DNA from: Pseudomonadota bacterium
GTDB lineage: Bacteria > Pseudomonadota > Gammaproteobacteria > Xanthomonadales > Rhodanobacteraceae
Direction: 5' to 3'
Assembly: GCA_021787175.1 (NCBI GenBank)
Contig: JAJYMF010000255.1
Span: forward strand, 1-7,207
DNA: 7,207 bases
Shown here piece by piece: positions 6,459 to 7,207 of the stretch. The notes beneath the pieces were generated by a model. It was given only the letters and a program-made list of their open reading frames with translations. It was not told where the DNA came from and made no database searches. Numbering within the stretch: the first letter of the stretch is position 1; each line of letters starts with the position of its first letter. Both the position numbers and the translations under genes were made by a program.

Positions 6459-6540
6459 AGATGCTTCGCTACGCTCAGCATGACACCCGTTTTCCATGCT
6501 GAGATACACACCTTGTCATGCTGAGCGCAGCGAAGCATCT
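6459..6540. repeat. Long inverted repeat between glyS and the reductase
   Basis: Two 27-base arms, 6459-6485 and 6514-6540, are reverse complements at 26 of 27 positions around a 28-base loop. The right arm contains TCATGCTGAGCGCAGCGAAG followed by CATCT. Short palindromic elements of this general wording are found dispersed in many bacterial genomes, from memory and not checked here. The loop holds a third partial copy, CATGCTGAG (6495-6503), which can pair with CTCAGCATG (6474-6482) of the left arm, giving an alternative 9-bp hairpin. A 10-base palindrome CGACGCGTCG (6449-6458) abuts the left arm. It lies 79 bases after the glyS stop and could fold in the glyS transcript as a 3' stabilising or terminating structure. 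The flanks 6313-6448 and 6541-6618 show no gene or convincing signal. Confidence 0.85.
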
Positions 6541-6618
6541 GGCGCAGGTCGCAGTATCTCGCCGACGATAGCCGCACTGCGCTGGCGGCGATCATGACTC
6601 GCAGCCCGAGCGCCGCAG

Positions 6619-7207
6619 CTACAAGTGCGCCAGATCCGCAATGGCGTTGAATGCGGCTTTGAGCTCGCCCAGCAGAGCAAGACGGTTGGCGCGCACGACG
6701 GGATCGTCCGCCAGCACCATCACGTCATCGAAGAAGCGCGCGAGCGGTACCTCCAGCGCGGCGAGGGGCTCGAGCGCGCCGGCGTAGTCGTGGCGGGCGA
6801 CGGCTGCTGCGCTGGAATGGTGCGCGGCGGTCAGCGCATCGCCGAGCGCCCGCTCGGCGGGCGTCTCGAACAGCGCCGGATTGATCGCGGCGGCAGCACC
6901 GTCCGCCTCCTCGGCCTGCTTGCGCAGGATGTTGGCGACCCGCTTGTTGGCCGCGGCCAGGCTCGCGCTCTCGGGCCGCCGCATGAACGCGGCCAGCGCG
7001 CGCAGGCGGCGATCGAAATCGATGAAGCTGGCCGGCGCCACCGCGGCCACGGCGTCGAACAGGCCGGCGGCGAAGCCCTGCTCGGCGTAGTAGCCGCGCA
7101 GGCGATCGAGGATGAACAGCTCCAGTTCGGCAACCAGCGCGGCGCGGCGCGCGCCGGCATCCGGTGCCGGCGCGGCGCCGCCCTTGCCGGGTTTGTCCTG
7201 CTTGTCG
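6619..7207 (-). CDS. glyS: Glycyl-tRNA synthetase beta subunit, C-terminal part
   Basis: The last 195 residues of GlyS, the beta subunit of the bacterial alpha2beta2 glycyl-tRNA synthetase, which charges tRNA-Gly in the cytoplasm; the N-terminal part lies beyond the right edge. The visible part is the C-terminal tRNA/anticodon-binding domain: LELFILDRLRGYYAEQGF, then SFIDFDRRLRALAAF, AAANKRVANILRK, INPALFETPAERAL and LARFFDDVMVLADDPVVRAN, ending NAIADLAHL and TAG. The frame is continuous through GTG codons at 7050 to the edge, so 7050 is internal and not a start. Immediately before the domain, at about 7141-7206, is a Lys/Gly/Ala/Pro-rich linker (DKQDKPGKGGAAPAPDAGAR). The alpha subunit gene, glyQ, would be expected upstream outside the window. 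No clear intrinsic terminator follows; the inverted repeat at 6459-6540 is the nearest structure. Confidence 0.96.
   Translation of the reverse strand, partial: DKQDKPGKGGAAPAPDAGARRAALVAELELFILDRLRGYYAEQGFAAGLFDAVAAVAPASFIDFDRRLRALAAFMRRPESASLAAANKRVANILRKQAEEADGAAAAINPALFETPAERALGDALTAAHHSSAAAVARHDYAGALEPLAALEVPLARFFDDVMVLADDPVVRANRLALLGELKAAFNAIADLAHL

Noticed and set aside
6284..6595. Short frames on both strands across the inverted repeat
   Set aside because: They simply translate the repeat arms and their flanks; no ribosome binding site or protein motif supports them.
6619..7050. GTG at 7050 as the start of a separate 143-residue protein
   Set aside because: The same frame continues upstream to the window edge with the conserved GlyS helix sequence, so 7050 is an internal Val of glyS.

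Overview
The window is GC-rich, and every gene I can support lies on the minus strand. Reading in the direction of transcription, from high to low coordinates, the order is: the C-terminal part of glyS (glycyl-tRNA synthetase beta subunit), a short-chain dehydrogenase/reductase of the pteridine-reductase (FolM/PTR1) type, a complete TonB-dependent outer-membrane receptor (TBDR2, 937 residues), and the first 645 residues of a second, closely related receptor (TBDR1) that runs off the left edge. The separate GlyS beta subunit and the two large Gram-negative receptors with N-terminal signal peptides point to a proteobacterium. The receptor style (plug starting at TASPVITIT, long sequence after a VTVTG/VVVTG TonB-box-like stretch) suggests the Xanthomonadales/Lysobacterales group (Xanthomonadaceae or Rhodanobacteraceae). 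That placement is an inference from sequence style, not a database result.

Layout: 6619-7207 glyS end; 6313-6618 gap carrying a long inverted repeat; 5560-6312 reductase; 5208-5559 promoter and leader of TBDR2; 2394-5207 TBDR2; 2339-2363 a clear intrinsic terminator; 1936-2338 promoter and leader of TBDR1, with a striking palindrome at 2205-2225; 1-1935 TBDR1.

The two receptors are tandem paralogues with the same architecture but are not one operon: a terminator separates them. Each has its own upstream region, and both upstream regions carry the same spaced element, CTTGACC-N17-TTACGGT, about 160-185 bases before the start codon, followed by a leader with hairpins. This shared element is the best candidate for something worth following up, because it may be the promoter or control element of a receptor regulon. 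The other notable points are the replacement of the catalytic lysine by arginine in the reductase (YxxxR instead of YxxxK) and the inverted repeat between glyS and the reductase. I see no phage, transposase, CRISPR, toxin-antitoxin or defence genes, and no tRNA or rRNA.
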